Positions 5,614 to 5,852 of a stretch of 5,852 nucleotides of DNA are shown here, piece by piece. A model generated the notes under the pieces. That model did not search any database. It was not told the DNA's origin and saw nothing but the letters and a program-made list of their open reading frames with translations. The stretch covers positions 1-5,852 of the forward strand of contig DATEHM010000177.1 of NCBI GenBank assembly GCA_035279545.1, written 5' to 3'. Within the stretch, counting starts at the first letter, position 1; each line of letters opens with the position of its first letter. This stretch comes from Segetimicrobium sp035279545. Its GTDB lineage: Bacteria; Sysuimicrobiota; Sysuimicrobiia; Sysuimicrobiales; Segetimicrobiaceae. A program made the translations under genes and the position numbers.

Positions 5614-5852
5614 ATGACCCTCGAGGACAGCGTTCGCCGTCACCGGCTGCAGATCATGCACCGGGCGGCGGCATTGGGCAATGTGACCCGCGCCTGCGCG
5701 GAGGCCGGCATCTCCCGCACGCTGTTCTACCGCTGGCGGCAGCGGGTGCTGCGCTAGGGGCCCGAGGGGCTGCTGCCCCGGCCGACCCGGCCCAGCCGGT
5801 GGCCGCGCCAGGCGACGCCGGCGCTGGAGCATGGCGTGGTGGCGTCCGCACT
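5614..5852 (+). pseudogene. IS481-type transposase N-terminus with in-frame amber stop
   Basis: The ATG at 5614, with a GGGGGAAG purine stretch 5 nt upstream, opens a typical helix-turn-helix: residues 8-45 include AAALGNVTRACAEAGISRT and LFYRWRQRVLR. This is the DNA-binding start of IS481-like rve-type transposases, which are usually about 340 residues. Codon 48 is TAG (5755-5757). The same frame then continues with GPEGLLPRPTRPSRWPRQ up to the window end. In relatives the sequence is R-Y-G-P-E-G-L, so the stop most simply reflects a TAC-to-TAG change of a conserved Tyr codon. The DDE catalytic core lies beyond the window. The minus-strand HtrA-like gene ends in TAG, so amber is presumably a normal stop here. 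The element is therefore probably inactive unless TAG is read through. Confidence 0.75.

Larger units (their letters stand above)
5513..5852 (+). mobile_element. left part of an IS481-type insertion sequence, cut by the window end
   Basis: The transposase N-terminus at 5614 shows that an IS481-like element enters here. The left end is placed at TGTTGACAC (5513) because elements of this family usually begin with TGT, and this leaves a leader of about 100 bp. The right end is outside the window, so the terminal repeat cannot be confirmed and the boundary may be off by tens of bases. Confidence 0.5.

Noticed and set aside
5536..5832. Minus-strand Arg/Pro-rich frame opposite the IS481 transposase
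   Set aside because: It is a shadow of the helix-turn-helix coding frame, which is clearly recognisable on the plus strand.

Overview
This GC-rich window looks like an accessory, transposon-scarred stretch of a chromosome from a free-living, probably soil or sediment, bacterium. A Rokubacteria/Methylomirabilota-like or other high-GC lineage would fit, but no phylogenetic marker gene is present, so this is only an impression from gene style. No RNA genes, CRISPR array or phage genes were seen.

Layout. Positions 1-106 are a short flank of unknown origin. An IS1380-family insertion sequence (about 107-1602) follows, with 15-nt imperfect terminal inverted repeats, a strong hairpin in its leader and an intact-looking transposase gene (273-1580, +). 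Just outside its right end lies the orphan 3' end of an ECF sigma factor gene of the SigJ/SnoaL-tailed kind (1603-1710, +). The rest of that sigma gene is not on the other side of the IS and no target duplication is visible, so the locus has probably been rearranged.

The centre (1820-4990) holds two genes on the minus strand, 78 bp apart and probably co-transcribed. The first (4990 to 3398) encodes a protein with an N-terminal membrane anchor, a small two-cysteine domain, a DUF5666-like beta domain and a 140-residue Gly/Ala/Ser/Asn tail built from an 84-bp tandem repeat. The second (3319 to 1820) encodes a membrane-anchored HtrA/trypsin-like protein whose nucleophile Ser position is occupied by Asp. 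That domain is followed by a Pro-rich linker and two BamE/SmpA-like modules. Together they suggest a cell-envelope or surface module in which a protease-fold protein binds rather than cuts. This pair is the most novel part of the window.

The right side (4991-5512) is mostly non-coding and ends in a tiny signal-peptide-like reading frame that stops at the probable left edge of a second insertion sequence. That element is of IS481 type (about 5513 to beyond the window end). Its transposase is interrupted by an in-frame amber codon after 47 residues and is probably dead.
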